Assembly (NCBI RefSeq): GCF_003286085.1 | Contig: NW_020825294.1 | Location: 6,572,001-6,636,000 of the forward strand | Direction of reading: 5' to 3' | Length of the DNA stretch: 64,000 nt | Source: Drosophila persimilis | Taxonomy: Eukaryota > Arthropoda > Insecta > Diptera > Drosophilidae | Part shown: in pieces, positions 24,448 through 37,790 of the stretch | Numbering within the stretch: the first letter of the stretch is position 1 | Layout: the number at the start of each line of letters is the position of its first letter | The notes under the pieces: model-generated | Database searches by the model: none | Told to the model about the DNA's origin: nothing | The model's input: only the letters and a program-made list of their open reading frames with translations | Program-made: the position numbers and the translations under genes

Positions 24448-24449
24448 GA
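24415..24449 (-). promoter_or_regulatory. kek1: TATA-less Inr + DPE core promoter of kek1
   Basis: On the minus strand TCAGTT matches the Drosophila initiator, with A+1 at 24447. At the required +28 position (24420 downward) the sequence is GGTTGG, which fits the DPE consensus RGWYV exactly. The +18 to +27 stretch matches 7 of 10 positions of the MTE. There is no TATA-like sequence 25-35 nt upstream. GAGAG-type words, potential GAGA-factor sites, lie at 24609-24640 just upstream and at 24268-24290 inside the leader. The strand and distance (about 970 nt to the ATG) fit kek1. Confidence 0.65.
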
Positions 24450-25079
24450 GCACTGCCTGGTGGCTCTGGGGCTCGCTGAAACTCGCGTCGTCGTTTCAGG
24501 CATGGCCGTTCGGCCAAGCCGAAGACTCTGCGTCGGGCGGCTTGGGTTCGGACGGAAGCGTAGGACAAAAGCGGGGGGTTGGTTGTGCTGCTGAAGGGCA
24601 GGCTTCGGGGAGAGAGCGCTTGAGAGAGCGCTGCGCTTCGTTCACAGATTTGTTGCTTTAACCGTTTCGGCGGCCTGGCAACATTACTGCCTGCAACATG
24701 TGGCCGGAATCAGAACAAGGATTGGGTTTCCTGCATGTGTGCCTGGCAAAGCCGAAAATTGTACAAATAAATCTTTTCGCTGATATAAATAAACCCTTTA
24801 TCGTGGGTTTATGCGTGGGCAGATCCCCTGACATCATTCTAATTAGCCTAATTGGGTGCGCACCAGTACGAATGCCTCGAAAGAGTTCTATTTTGGTACA
24901 AGGATGCGCTGTAAGGCAATCTCTGCATAATTTCCTGGGCCTTTGGCCAGGGCATGGTAGATTGTCTCAATTTACTTCGAATGTGGAAAATTTCTATTTG
25001 ATGGGCGAAAACCTTCGGAATACCAAAATATATCTTCAATTTCGTGTTTAGCATTTTTCTAATAATTAAAATTGATTGG
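24448..25079. other. kek1 upstream region, no gene seen
   Basis: Sequence immediately upstream of the predicted kek1 start. It holds GAGAGAGCGCTTGAGAGAGC near 24610 and otherwise unique, moderately GC-balanced sequence. Two overlapping frames of about 110 and 70 residues lack recognisable domains. Proximal enhancer function is an inference from position. Confidence 0.4.
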
Positions 25080-26170
25080 AATTAACAGAAAAATACAGAA
25101 ATTTCCAAAAAATATATATTTGCAATTCCTAGATTTAAGTCAAATATTTTCTTTGATTTATTACTTATTATTTTTAGTCTATTTAATTTAAATTATGTTT
25201 TTAATTATATGCAATTTGTATATAAATTTATTATATATTTTATTTTACACAAATTATATATTATATACATGATTTATAGAAAAATATCTTTTATAATAAC
25301 TGGACAGATAATTGAACCAAATAATATCCCCATCCAAATTCATCAACCTTGCATTTTTATCTTTTATTTTTTTCTATTTTAAATCATTGTAATTTTTCTT
25401 TTGACTTTTAACGGTAACTGCAAAGAAAATAGTTTGTATCAATGTGATATTGTAGTGATCTTATATTATAATCAAAAATACAATCCTAATTATATATAAA
25501 AAAAGAAAAAAAAATCTTTTATAATAGAGATTTATTTGTATTGCCTTGGTTATTAATGCCCAACTATTTAAATATAAAATATTGTAATTATGTATTTAAA
25601 TACTTAATAATAATTATTTATTATTATAATTATTATATAAAGCTAATAAATAATTAAAACTAGGTATTAATAAATTATTGTACTATAACTACTGAGGCCT
25701 GAAGCTAAAAATATCTTTATATTGCGTTAAAAAATATTTTCTTTAATATATTAAATTTTATATTTATTTCTTTTTATTCAAAACGTAAATTTAAATTAAA
25801 GTTTTATTTAAATTGATTAAATATTTTATCTTATATATAAAAAATATGTTTAATATAATATAGAGATATTTATATTTCCTTTGTCCTAATGTCCTATTTA
25901 AATATACAATTTTATATTGTAATTATGTATTTAAAAACATAATAACAAAAGTATTTATATTGTGTTTAAATTTTTTTATATTGCGTTTCAAAATATTTTC
26001 TTTTATTTGTTAATTAATCGACTTATTACTTATTATTTAAAATTTAAATAGAAATTAAAAGCTTATCCAAATTGATTAAATATTTTATCTTATATCTAAA
26101 AAATAATAATAGTAGAGAGATATTTGGGCATTAATGCCCAAATATTTAAAAGTAAAATGTTTATATTGTA
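25080..26170. repeat. AT-rich region with internal near-repeats
   Basis: About 1.1 kb of A/T-rich sequence. Blocks such as TTAAATATTTTATCTTATATMTAAAAAATA followed by AGAGATATTT recur near 25815-25870 and 26075-26120. GTAATTATGTATTTAAA recurs near 25587 and 25918. This suggests an old duplication of a 250-340 bp unit. No credible gene is present. Confidence 0.6.
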
Positions 26171-27767
26171 TATTTACATTGTCTTTGCTTTGGAAATATT
26201 TCGTATCTCATTCGCAATAGAGTCATTCGCCAGCCATTCTTCGTTCTACAATCCCACAACTCTTTGGGTCTCTCCACTTCTCTGTAGCGCTCCATCGCAA
26301 GCCCGAGACAATCAACGATCAACCTACTCAGGCATGAAGCAGCAACAACAAAACAACGAAAAAATAAACAAATAATGAAAATAAAAGCACCAAAAAGCTG
26401 GAAAAGAAGAACGAGAATTGCTGGGCTTGCAGCCGGCCTGCGAGAATCCATGCCAGTCCGCGACGCAATTTTAGCTTTGAGTACGAATGAGTCACATCCG
26501 CCAGATACACAGATACCCAGATACACAAGCCCCAAGCCCCAAGTCAAAGGCAAAGCCAAAGCCAAAGCCAAAGCGGACTGAATGGGAATCTGAAATCTGG
26601 AAATCTGGAAATGTGAATGAATTTCGCTGCATCGTGTGCAGAAATTTCACAATTTGATGATTTTATGGCTCTGAAGATCGGCTCCACATATGGTTGCCTC
26701 GCTGCTTAAAGAGTTTCCTTAGATGTGGCACAACACAGGCGGGCTTTTAATGATTCCTGGGGTCTGGTGGCAAGGTGAGCGCTAAACTAATTACCTGGGG
26801 GCATCATCATCAAGAAGTTGAAGAAGAAGAAATACGCGTATAAGTTACTTCACCTGCGGACCACTCGAGGGCAGGTAGTTGCTAGTTGGCTTGGATCCAC
26901 AGCCAGAGCCAGAGCCACATCCACAGCCACTCGTCGTCGTGGTCGTCGTCGTTGGACGGCACATGATACCTCTCTCCATGTCATTTGGCCAGACAGGAAA
27001 TGCTCTCTGTGTAAAATGCTTCCCTGCCCCTCGCCACGTCTACCCTTTCCATCTCTGCTTATTATTTGTACTCTTTCAGGGGGTATTATTGGGCTTTTGA
27101 CTCCACTCAAAGGCTTCTTCTTATTGTCTTTTGTTGAGCTGCCTTGAGCCCTATCTCTGAAATAGGGTATCTGTAAATAGGGTATCTTATGCCTCGGCTT
27201 GTGGCATCCCCTGCCCGTCTTCTTGTTGCATATGAATGAAATTGCATCGCTTCTTCCAGCTGCCGCTCGTCCAGATTTAGATTGCCTGAGAAGTTTTCGC
27301 AGCAAAACTTGTTTACAGACGAGAGGGAAAGAGAGGGGGGAGACGAGTGGAATATAAAGTTGCCTTTGTTGCTTGTTCTCTGTCCTCTTTCGAGTGAAAG
27401 AAACGCGATTGCATATGCTTGTTACACACCCACAGACGGCTCTGAAGATACATAGATACATAGATAGAGAGCCCCCAATATCATAGACATTGATTAAGGT
27501 CAGTTATGAGTGTGTGTTTTCTTTTGTCTTCTTCTAAGCTCCACAAAAGTGAAAACTCTTGGGGCGCATCGAAGCCTGAAGCCCCGACAATCAGTGGAGA
27601 TATTCCAAGTGCTGGTCCGGTGTAACGTAGCTCCACTGTAGCTCTTCCTCCGCAACTGTTTGCCGATCCCCCCAGCTCTCTGTGTGGACACGCTCGACCG
27701 TCTTTGATGATCTTTTTGCCTCGCTCAGCGAAAGTAGAACTCGGCCACTATGCAAATTTCTACCTAC
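26171..27767. other. Non-coding interval
   Basis: No gene is recognised. The interval contains CAAAGC repeats near 26545-26575, CCAGAG/CCACAT repeats near 26900-26930, a CGT run near 26932-26955 and GATA-type repeats near 27450. A 203-residue minus-strand frame here is composed of simple-repeat translations and has no domain. Confidence 0.45.
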
Positions 27768-27824
27768 CTTTTGGCAGCGGAAGTTGTCCAGAAAAACGCT
27801 GATCGGTGGCATATGATCGACCAT
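27768..27824 (-). CDS. Candidate first coding exon (19 codons) of an unidentified gene
   Basis: On the minus strand an A-rich, leader-like sequence (GAAACAAAAAAAGAAACCAA, ending ACAGTA) leads into an ATG with a favourable purine context. Nineteen codons follow (MVDHMPPISV...CQK), and then AAG meets GTAGGTA, a good splice donor in phase 0. Unspliced, the frame runs on for 77 residues to 27591. If the exon is real, the rest of the gene lies at lower coordinates, possibly after an intron spanning kek1, or outside the window. No acceptor exon was identified. An alternative is that the whole 77-residue frame, or none of it, is translated. Confidence 0.25.
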
Positions 27825-28720
27825 TACTGTTTGGTTTCTTTTTTTGTTTCTTTCTGTAATTTATGATATTTTCTTTCGCCCCCACGCTCGCCGCGTTTCG
27901 CCTTCTTGCAGTTACAATTTGTTGACTTTCACATTTATCGTATGGGAGGGGTACAGGGGGGGGAGGGGGCACTCTCTGTACGCAACAATTAGCCGCAGGT
28001 AATTGGCCAAAAACGCTGTTTGCTTTACGCTTTCTGCACTTGTCTGCGGGCCCTGCCGACAATCTTTGGCTCGAACCACTTCCGCCTCGCGGGCGAAACT
28101 GTACTTTTTACAGTGTAAAATCTTAAGTGTGCAATTAAAAAATCGCACACAACACAGAGCACAGAGCACAGAGCAAAAATCAGCTCAAGATGACTTTGAC
28201 TTGTCTGCGGCCAGGAATTTGTTTTCATAATTTGAAAAATCACCTGAAAACCAGGGCCTGACCTTTGTGCCTGTAATGCTGCTCCTAATTGCCCTTAATT
28301 TGTTTCACTTCAAGCTGTGCCCAGACTGGGCCCCAGACTGGGATTCAGGCTCCTCCCCCCGCGTCAAGGGTTCGCTGCGTGTCCTTTTGGGTCACTTAGG
28401 ACGTGGCCGGGCAGGTCTTCTCCAGCTTTGAGGCTCCAGCGACGTCATCGGTTGAGCTTCAGCTAAAAATGCCAAGGGTATTTGCAATTTGTCATGATTT
28501 TAGCCACGATTAAGGTTTAAACTTCCAAATTGCTGGAAAATAATTCATTTTTGGGAGAGTTTTATCCATTAATTGCAGTTTTATTGGATTTTAATGGGGA
28601 GCACCCGAAATGGGTGGGAAATCGTGGTCTATTCATATGAGACTTTGGATTTAAAACAATTTAAGATGTAGGTAAACTACTGAGAAGCTACTGAGAAACA
28701 CCCAGAGATAATATATGTGC
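27825..28720. other. Non-coding interval, possible minus-strand leader/promoter
   Basis: The part next to 27824 looks like a minus-strand 5' leader. Further up there is a GCTCTGTGCTCTGTGCTCTG repeat (minus strand, near 28158-28178). No Inr/DPE pair as clear as that of kek1 was found. Confidence 0.35.
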
Positions 28721-29640
28721 ACCAGGAGAGAATTTTGTAAGAAAAATATATTGAATCTATAAATATTTTCGTTTTTTTTCTAAATGTAATTTGTATTTGA
28801 ATATAAAATATTATTACAGATACAATTATGGTTTTTGGCCAACTTATAGTCACAGGAAAAATTACAATGATTTAAAAAAAATATATATACAAATATATTT
28901 CATGTTTAAATTAAATATTCTTACACTTAGATTATATATATTTCGAACTAAATTTAATTTTTCTATATTTATTTAAGTGTTAAGTGTTTAAGTGTTTTAG
29001 ATTTAGATAAAATATGTGATATTTTCTATATTGATATATATATATTTAGATTTGTATATATTTTTTAGAATTAAATTAAAATTAAATTGATGAAATATTT
29101 ATATTTTTTTAATTATTATTATTAATTATTTTATTTATTATTTATTAATTTATTTAATAATAATAATTAATATCATTTAAAATTTGTTTGTTCTTTAAAT
29201 TAAATATTATATAAAAAAATTATTAAATTTATGTGTATTTTAATTTTCATTTTTTTATTATTAATTTTTTATTAATTACATCTATTCATTTAGAATTTTT
29301 TATACCTTAAATTCAATATAACATAAATTAGATTTATTAAATATTTATATTTTTAATTTGTTTTATTAATCTTTTTTTTAAATGATTTATTAATTTATTC
29401 TATTCACTTTAATTTTTTTCTTTAAATTAAATATAATATTTTAATGACATACATATTAAATAAATATATATTTTAATTTTAGTTATTAATAATTTTATTA
29501 ATTAATTTATTCGATTCATTTAGAATTAAATTAAATATAATATAAATTAAATTTATTAAATATTTATATATTTTAAGTTATATTTAAAATTATTTTATGA
29601 ATCATAAATTAATTAATTCTATTTGTTTAAAATTTGTTTG
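28721..29640. repeat. AT-rich region with imperfect ~120-bp periodicity
   Basis: About 900 bp of T/A-rich sequence in which TTTATTAAATATTTATATTTT-like phrases recur with TTTAGAATTAAATTAAATAT-like phrases at roughly 110-130 bp intervals. It is probably a decayed tandem array. There is no gene. Confidence 0.6.
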
Positions 29641-30899
29641 TACTTTTAAAGCTGAATTTTTAAGTTTAAATACTAGATTGTTTTTCTTTTACTGTGCCAT
29701 TTTTCTGAGAGTGTATCTGTTGAATCCATATCTTTGCATGCAATTAGTTCACAAACATATAACTTTCATATTTGGAATATTGTTGATTACAAAAAAAATT
29801 ATATATATTATTTTTAAAGCCAGGCTATAGTTTAAAAATTGTTAACAAATTCCCGGCAGAGGCACTACCAACTTTCTGCCCACCAAAAACCAACAAATAT
29901 CCAAGCGGATGATGTTTCATTTCCATGCTCGCAAGAGAAGAAAGTCCCGGCCTTTCTCCCGCCCCCCGCCCACACAATAAGCACATTTCAAAGGGTATTC
30001 CATGCGTCTCCTAGTGGCCATGTCTGGATCTTCATTCCATCTCCATTTCTCTCTGTGGCTGTCGTCGCCTTTCAACGCATCTCAGAGCTCTCGTCGAGAG
30101 ATGCTTTACTCGTGGACGGCAGGGCTAGGGAGGGTTGGCTAGGGGGGGGGGGGGGGGGGGGGGTCCCTAAACGCTCTAATTATTTTCGAACTGTTTGGAT
30201 TTAAATGTCTCTCAGGCGTGGTGCAGCGGCGGCAACAACAACAGTATCAACAGGGAAAATCACTTTATCTTCATTTTGGGGGGCACTAAGCCGCTTAGTG
30301 CAGTCGTTGTCCTGGCACGGGACTCCTCCTTCGGACTCTCTTTCTAGGACCGTTTCCATACAAACAGATTTCGTTGGCAAGGCCCCGTTTGGGGCGGGGG
30401 ACGGGGAGGGGGGTCCTTTTGGGTCCTGGGCAATTATTCACTGCGTCCAAATTAGGTAATTGCCCTTTAAAGAATCATTCTAATTATTTATGTTTATGTG
30501 TGGCCCGCATTTGCTCTTTGGCTCCTCTGTCCCCACGGCCCCCACTTGCAGTGCATTTCACTGGCATTGTCATCGGTCTGCCCCACTTGGGGGGCGGCCG
30601 GGCGGCCGGGCGGGTGCCACGCTTGTTTGCGGCCTTGATTAATGGAGTCGTCCTGCGGCCGTCGCTCGGAGCAACCCAAAAACAATACCAACAATAAAGG
30701 ATAGCCACTCGTGCCTTCCACGCAGCGAGTATTTCAATACTCTATCCGGGTGGATGGAGGCCTTTCCTTACACCGAATTTTCTATAAGATGTGCTATGGG
30801 GTGATGATTAAATTTTGCCAGAATATGGAGCATACGAGTAGCAGGAACAGTTTGTGGCATTTAAAATTTGTGGCTTAGATTATTCAACTAGGATACGGA
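29641..30899. other. Non-coding interval with 22-G run
   Basis: No gene is supported. An uninterrupted run of 22 G lies at 30142-30163. A GGGCGGCCGG repeat lies near 30590-30613. Frames across the G run give polyglycine and are artefacts. Confidence 0.5.
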
Positions 30900-31610
30900 A
30901 TAAATTTTAAAATAATAATCAAAAATACTAATTTTTTTAAATTTTTATGAATAAAATAATATAAAATAATAATAATTTTTAATGAAAAAAAAATTTAATG
31001 TTATGAAAAATATAATTAAATTAAAATATAATTAAAATATTAAATTAAATATATTAAAATTAAAAAATTATAATAAAAATAAAAAAAGTATTATTTTGGA
31101 CTATTATATTAAAATTTTTTGCGTAATTTATTTAATTAACTAATCTACAAATTTTAAAAGCCACAATAATTATTATTTTGCATTTGTTTCTTCAATGAAA
31201 ATTCAAAATAAGTGTGTTTTTTTTATTCAGTGAAAAACAAATATTAAATTTTTTATCATTCATTTTTTGTAATAACAAAAATAAAAAACACACTTTTTTA
31301 TGATTTTTTTTATTAAAAATGAAAATTAACAGTTACTTTGGTTTTTTTAATTCAAAATAAAAAAGTAAAAAAGGTATTTTTTTATTTGTATTAAAAAAAT
31401 ATATTTAATTAGTATCATACATTTTTTTTAATACAAATTAAAAATAAATGTTATTTTTAGCTTTTTCCATATAATGTGGAAAATATTTGTTAGATGGCAA
31501 TTTTTATTTTATTTATTTAGCTGAAATAATACAAATATTTTGCATATTCCAAAATTGTAAATTTAAATTTGTAAAACTGGCATTTAAAATTGAAAAATTA
31601 TCATAATTAA
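30900..31610. repeat. AT-rich low-complexity block
   Basis: About 700 bp of A/T-rich sequence, with AATTAAAATATTAAAT in its first half and TTTTTTATTMAAAAT-like phrases in its second half. No long unit or frame is visible. Confidence 0.75.
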
Positions 31611-32519
31611 TTTCGTGAGACCTCCCTCTTGAAGGGTATCTCGCCGAGGGCAACAACAACAGCTCAACAGGCGTGCTCCGACTACGGACTTTGGCTCTCC
31701 GGCTGCTTGACTTGTTTTGTTTAGATTTATGTCAAATGGCTGGGGCCATGCGCGAGACGCAGCCAACAGAACAGCGCAGCGCAACGCAGCGAAATCCGGG
31801 GAATGGGTCCCGGAGATACGCCGAGGAGATGGGCGGGGGCAGCTGGGTGCTCGGCGGAGGGGCGGGGGCGGGGCCTTCCTACGCTTTTAAGCTTTTCAAT
31901 CAAATCGCGTTTAAGTGGTTTCCAGTTTTCGGCCCATGGCCGGGCGCCACCGCCACCATAATTGGGCGAAATTAATTGTTTGTCTAATCAGTTCATTGCA
32001 TGCCGCGTCGTCGTCGTCGTCGTCGTCGTCGGCGGCTACCCTGAGGGACGGGACGACAGTTTGGGCGGCGGACCATTGAACCGTGTGGCCGAAAGTCATC
32101 GAACATGCCCCAAAATCGATGTCCACTCCAGATATCGATGGATGGAACTGGTTTCCCGGCCTGGAACTCATGAGGTGTTTTCAGCGTATTAAAACCCTTT
32201 ATTAATTATGAATTTATTTTTAAGAAGTGCCTTAAACGGCGATCTCATTTCGCATTTTAACGACTGGCTTTAATTATAGTTAATTCAATTAATCAACGTT
32301 AAACGGCTTAAAGGCTTAAGCCTTCTTTGTATTGGGCCTTGTTTTGTCGAGCTGTTAATCCCTTTTCAGTCGGCTTTTTTCTTTCATTTAATTACGATTA
32401 ATGTTTTCATTAAATTCTTACAAATTCTGGGCTTTGCCGGCAAAGAAAAGATTTCAAAAGATTTTATATGTTCCCTAAAATTTACTGGGAAGCACTCATG
32501 AAATTTAAATAATGAACCT
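31611..32519. other. Non-coding interval with CGT microsatellite
   Basis: A pure CGT/GTC trinucleotide run lies at about 32006-32031. The surrounding sequence is mixed and no gene is recognised. Confidence 0.5.
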
Positions 32520-33120
32520 TCATATAATTATTTATTATTATTTTATTTGGCTTACAGTATTATTTTTATTTTTATTTTTTTTATTATTAATACATATATT
32601 ATTTTTATTATTTTTATTTTGTTTTTATTATTCATATTTTTTATTGTTATTATTTTTTATTATTATTATTTTATTTTGATTATTATTAATTTATTTGTAT
32701 TATTATTATTGTATTTTTATTTACTATTATTTTATATTTATCTATTTTTATTTTTTATATTTATCTATTTTTATTTTGTATATTTATATATAATTTTTTT
32801 TTACTATTACTCTTTTATTTCTATTATTTTAATTTTTTTTATTATTCATATTTTTTGTATTATAATAATTTTTTGTATTATATTATTTTATTTAGTTTAT
32901 TTCTATTTTATTTGTATTATTCATTTTATTAAAATGTTTTATTATTATTATTTAATTAGTGTTATTTTTCTTTTATATTTATTTACTATAATTTTATATT
33001 TATCTATTATTATTTATTTTTTTTTTTATACATATGTATATATATGTAATTTTATGTTAATAAGTATTATTTTATTTTTTACTATTACTATTTTATTTGT
33101 ATTATTTTTTAATTAATTAA
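32520..33120. repeat. AT-rich low-complexity block (TTATTATTTTT)
   Basis: About 600 bp of TTATTATTTTTATTTT sequence, roughly the reverse complement in composition of the AAT blocks at 11-17 kb. The 189-residue plus-strand frame through it is pure F/I/L/Y and is an artefact. Confidence 0.85.
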
Positions 33121-36100
33121 GAGCTGCAATTGTTGTTGGATGGAAATAATAGATAAATCTAAGCTATCCCCCATAATTTTCCACCCACTTCTGCCCATTA
33201 TTATACAAAAATTGTTGTTTCTGAAAGGCTTTAAATCCAATTGAAAGTACTTTTCGCTTTATTTCATTAACGTCCAGAATCCGCTGCGAAAGCCAAAGCC
33301 CTTATCAAGTTTTCATCGAGATGGCACCTGACAGTTTCAATCATTCGTTAAAAAGGGTTATAAACCAATTAGAATCACATTTATGCTGACAGTTGCCACA
33401 CACAGATACACACACACACACTTACACACACACATACGAATCGATTCTGTGCGGCAAATCCCTTAATCAATGCCCGGGGCCTTTATCCCATTTAGCAATC
33501 ACAATTTATCTGTCTGCAACTGCAACAAAATCGGGTCCGCATTCATAGATGTGTCGTCATTAATTACTTGAACGGAAGTTACATCCGTCCATCCATTCAT
33601 TCGGGCCTTTTAATATTCTATGATTTATGCGTAATTTGGCTTCGAATCGAGGCGAAACCTGCTTGTCCGTTTAAGTGACTTCCCCTGTTGCCTGTCCGCA
33701 GCGAACGGCCCAGACATGTGCACCTGTGTCGGCCACATCCTGTGCACACAACACCAACAAATAAACTTGAACAAAAATCACACAAAAAAAGCGAAAAGCG
33801 ACAAGAGGAAGGCCACGACTGAGGGGATGCCCTGCAAAATAATGCCTGCAGAAGCCTGGCATAAATCTAGACAAATACAGCATACCCTTTGGGCTTTAAG
33901 GGGTAGCAAAATTCAGGTTTAACTAGACTTCAGCTCACTACAGTCGCCAAAAGACCCTTGAGGCGGGTACGCAGCGGGAGACCAGGTCTCAGGACGCACT
34001 CGGAAGACACCTGAGAGGGGGCACCTGCCTCTGCCTCTGCCTCTGCCCCTGCCACTGCCTCTGCCCCTGCCTCTGCCTCTGCCCCTGCCTCTGCCCCTGC
34101 CTCTGGCTCTGTATTTAGAGCGTCCAGGCTTTGAGTCCCCGGCCTGGACTCCTATTAAATGTCAATGGACTTCTGCATGAATGAGTTGTGTGACTTCTGC
34201 TTTTGGTCCCCGGTCCCCACGTCTGGGGACTGTTTTCTGTTTCCCCCACACCCCGCACACCCCCCCATCGCTTTATTTAAATTTCAATTGCCAAAAATAA
34301 ATCTCCCTGGTGCTGTTTTTCGGTCTCGTGGAATAATTTTATTTATAGAACTTATTGAAATCTCCAAGGCTGGCGACTCGCATTCATGTGTCCAGGCGGG
34401 AGCCTTAATTAAAATGTACAGCCGCAAGTTCAGCTCCGAGAGTACGTGTCCATATTCCAGGGCCTCGAAGGAGCCAAAGATGAAACCCTAAACCCCCCCA
34501 GGACTCATTATGTAATACAGGCAGCACATTCGGAGGCTTATCGGCGATGGTCTGGAGAACGTGTGGCCTAGAGAGGGGAGATTTTTGGCCAAGACTTGGA
34601 GGGAAATGGGGAATAAATAGTTCTAATAGCAGCCCTCAATGTCGCTACTAAAGGCGTTCTGTGAGGCAAGAAAAATACTCGTTTTGGGGCGCCTCACGTT
34701 GCCATCTCCATCGCCAGCTTCCACCTTCTGCTGCCGCTGTTTTGTTGGCCATTTAGTGGCTGCATTAAATCTTCAACTAAATATTAAACGATGTCTGCTC
34801 TCCCTACCCCCCGCCGCCGCCACACCGACATAATAAAAGGTTGTGGCTTCAGTTTTATGGGGGCTCCCCCCCTTTTGGTGGGTGGTGCTTGAGATTTTGA
34901 AGGCTTGTCGAGTAATAAACGGGTAGCCTCCCTAATCCCCGGCCGCACAGTTGGAAATATTTTTCATTAGCATTAAGAGGCAATAGAAAAAATCTATCCC
35001 AAGGAGGGGAGAGGGGCAGGGGGAGAGGGGGGGCCCACGTGTCGGTCGGATAAATCTTGGAGCTCTGGAGTTGATAAGGTTTCCTTTTTCCTAGTTTTTC
35101 CCGCAGTCTTATCTGCTCCACACATAAGTTTTACCCCGCCCCCTCCGCCTTCCCCTGCCCACCGTGTGGCCATATATTATATGGGGGAAAGGGGACAAGG
35201 GGGGCTCCTTCTGTGATTTATACACCGCTGTTTAAGGCCCCAACGACACTCATTAGAAACAATTGCCAGAAGTTTTAATTAAACATCGCTGCCCCCCTCC
35301 GCTCCCTACCCCCCCTCTCCCCTCCTAGATGTTGTGGCCAGATCTTGGGGAAAATTAGTCGTAATTATACTTTGTTTTTTTTTCACGCTCCAATTGCTCA
35401 CTTCCGTTGGATTTTGGGGGCTACGCCTTTTTGTTGTAAGATTATTTCATAGCTTGGCGTCTCGGATCTGGCTGTGAAGTTGAGCGGAACGCAGTGCTTG
35501 CTCAATGGAACGATTGAAGGGTTTTTCAGTCGATGAATGAATCAATGAGTCAGGGATAGAGAGGGAATGCTTCGATCAGTCATAGATCTTTGTGGCTAGA
35601 CTTTTGCCCAAGTAATGCCCCACCCAGAGTGCCTCTTAAAGCCCTCTCAGCACAGCACGGCACAACTGTTTGTGACAAGTTTTCGGTGTAAACTCCATGC
35701 GAACAATATGGCAGACATATTATGGCCATTTGTAGGACCCTCTCTGGCTCTCTGGCTCGACAATCAACTGGAGGGAAATAAACTCCGCTGGGCAGGGATA
35801 ACAAGAGCAGGGCACAGAGCCTCCCCCCCCCAACCCCCCGTTTCCAGGACACCCAGCACTCGGGCATCCTCTTTGTGGACACAGCGTTTGCGGAGGACTC
35901 TGGTCAGAGAGCCAAGAGGCAGGATGCAGGAGGCAGAGTCCTCCCTCTCTCTCTGTGTTTAAGCTGCCGCGATACATTTGACTTCCTGCGGCAAAAAGCG
36001 AGCAGCAACAGCCAGAACATGAAGTAGGCTTAGGCTTCCAACTGCGAGAATTTTGCACTGCCAAGAGCTGAGCGTCGGGATTGGGGTTGGGATTGGGGCT

Positions 36101-36599
36101 GGCCGGCGCTGGATCTCGGGCCCCACACGCTGCACGAAATTGCGGCTTTTTGCTGTGCAACAATGAGATACTTCAGAAAGAATTAGTTGCACTAAAAATT
36201 GCCAAAGTCGCACTGGACCCCGGCAGGACTTTCACTCTCGAAACCCAACCCCACCCCCACCGCCCCCTCTGGGGCACAGCAGGCGGCACGGAAGCGAGGA
36301 CTGTTTTAGCGGTTTTTTGGCTGGACAGTTTTCTCTTCTCTCTCTCGGAGTCTCTCTCTCTCTCTCTCTCTATACCCCCTAGTCGGTGGGGCTTATAGTT
36401 TGGCCGAAAAGTTGGCAGAGCCCAGGCGAAAGTTTTGCTCCCAATATATTAAGTATGTATTTCGTTGATCACCTGCTGGAGAGTTCTTGTTGAATATACT
36501 TGAGTGTCGAGGGCCCTACCGTGTGCCTGGTTGTAGGACCTTGCTGAAGGAAGGGGCTGCCATTGAATACGGGGGCCACAATGGGGGGATGGAAGGTGT
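33121..36599. other. Non-coding interval with microsatellites
   Basis: No gene is recognised. Contents include a CACACA/CACATA run near 33400-33437, a CCTCTG/CCCCTG hexamer array at about 34024-34105 and CT repeats near 36345-36372. GC-rich unique sequence lies near 35820-36130. Frames of up to 147 residues on either strand lack domain signatures. Confidence 0.5.
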
Positions 36600-37790
36600 C
36601 TATAGGGTTTTAATTATTATTATTATTTTTTATTATTTTATATTATTTTATATTATTTTATATCGTTATTATTTATCATTATTATACATCATTATTATTT
36701 ATAATTATTTACTATTTATTATATTTTGTATATATAATAATTATATTTTATTTATTATTATTTAGTTTTAATATATATCATTATTATTTGATATCATTAT
36801 TCATTAAATACGGGGACCAAAATTAGAAGATTGAGGAGGTGTATATTGAGCTTTAATTATTATTTATATTTATTATTTTTTTTTGATTATTTTATATCAT
36901 TATTATTTATAATTATTTGTATATATCATAATTATATTTTATTATTATTTAGTGTTAATATATATCATTATTATTTATTCTTATTGTCTTCTTCATCTTC
37001 TTATTATTTTATATCATTAATATGTATTTATTTGTTATTATTATCCATCATTATTATTGTGTTTTTTTTTTATATTATTATTTATTATTATAAATCACTT
37101 TATTTTATTTTATTTATTATTTATAATTATTTATTATTATTATACACACTTTTAGGTATTATTATTATCATCATTATTATTATATTATAATTATTTTTGA
37201 TTATTACATATCCTTATTATTTATTATTATTTGTTATTATTATATAGCATTATTTTGAATCATTATTTATTTATCATTATATATCATTGTCATTTATTAT
37301 TATTTTTTTTTAATTTTATACAAAGCTAATAAATAGTTGAAACTAGCTAAGTATGGGGCTAAAGCTTCTGAGGACTTAAGCTCACTTTTCATTTATTATT
37401 CTTTATATTTATTTAGTATTCTTATATATTATTTTTGTTATTATTGATTAATATTATAATTCAATTTTATTTATTATTATTGATTTTTATGTATCATTAG
37501 TATTTATTATCTTTTATTATCATTATATAGCATTTTTATTTATTATTATTATTGCGTATCATTATTATTTCTTATTAGTATTATTTATCATCTTTATTTA
37601 TTATCATATATTATTATTTTTATATATAATTATTATTTATTATATTTTTTATTAATTATTATTTCTTAATATTTTTTTTGTTATTATTATTTTATTTATT
37701 TTTTGTATTTTATTATTTATATTAAATATCATTATTATGTTTTATTATTATTATTTATTTTATTATTATAAATTTCTATGATATTTGGAT
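36600..37790. repeat. AT-rich low-complexity block (TTATTATT, TATCATTATT)
   Basis: About 1.2 kb of TTATTATTTATCATTATTAT-type sequence. A phrase containing ATACGGGGRCCAMAAT followed by GGTGTMTAT recurs near 36567-36605 and 36807-36845, showing that about 240 bp was duplicated at the left edge of the block. Confidence 0.8.

Noticed and set aside
26850..27461. 203-residue minus-strand frame
   Set aside because: Pieces of it translate simple repeats (Arg/Ala/Val-rich) and the rest has no recognisable domain or conserved motif; no promoter or poly(A) signal is evident.
32547..33116. 189-residue F/I/L/Y-rich frame resembling a membrane protein
   Set aside because: It is a translation of a TTATTATTTTT low-complexity block, with no compositional or positional signal of coding.
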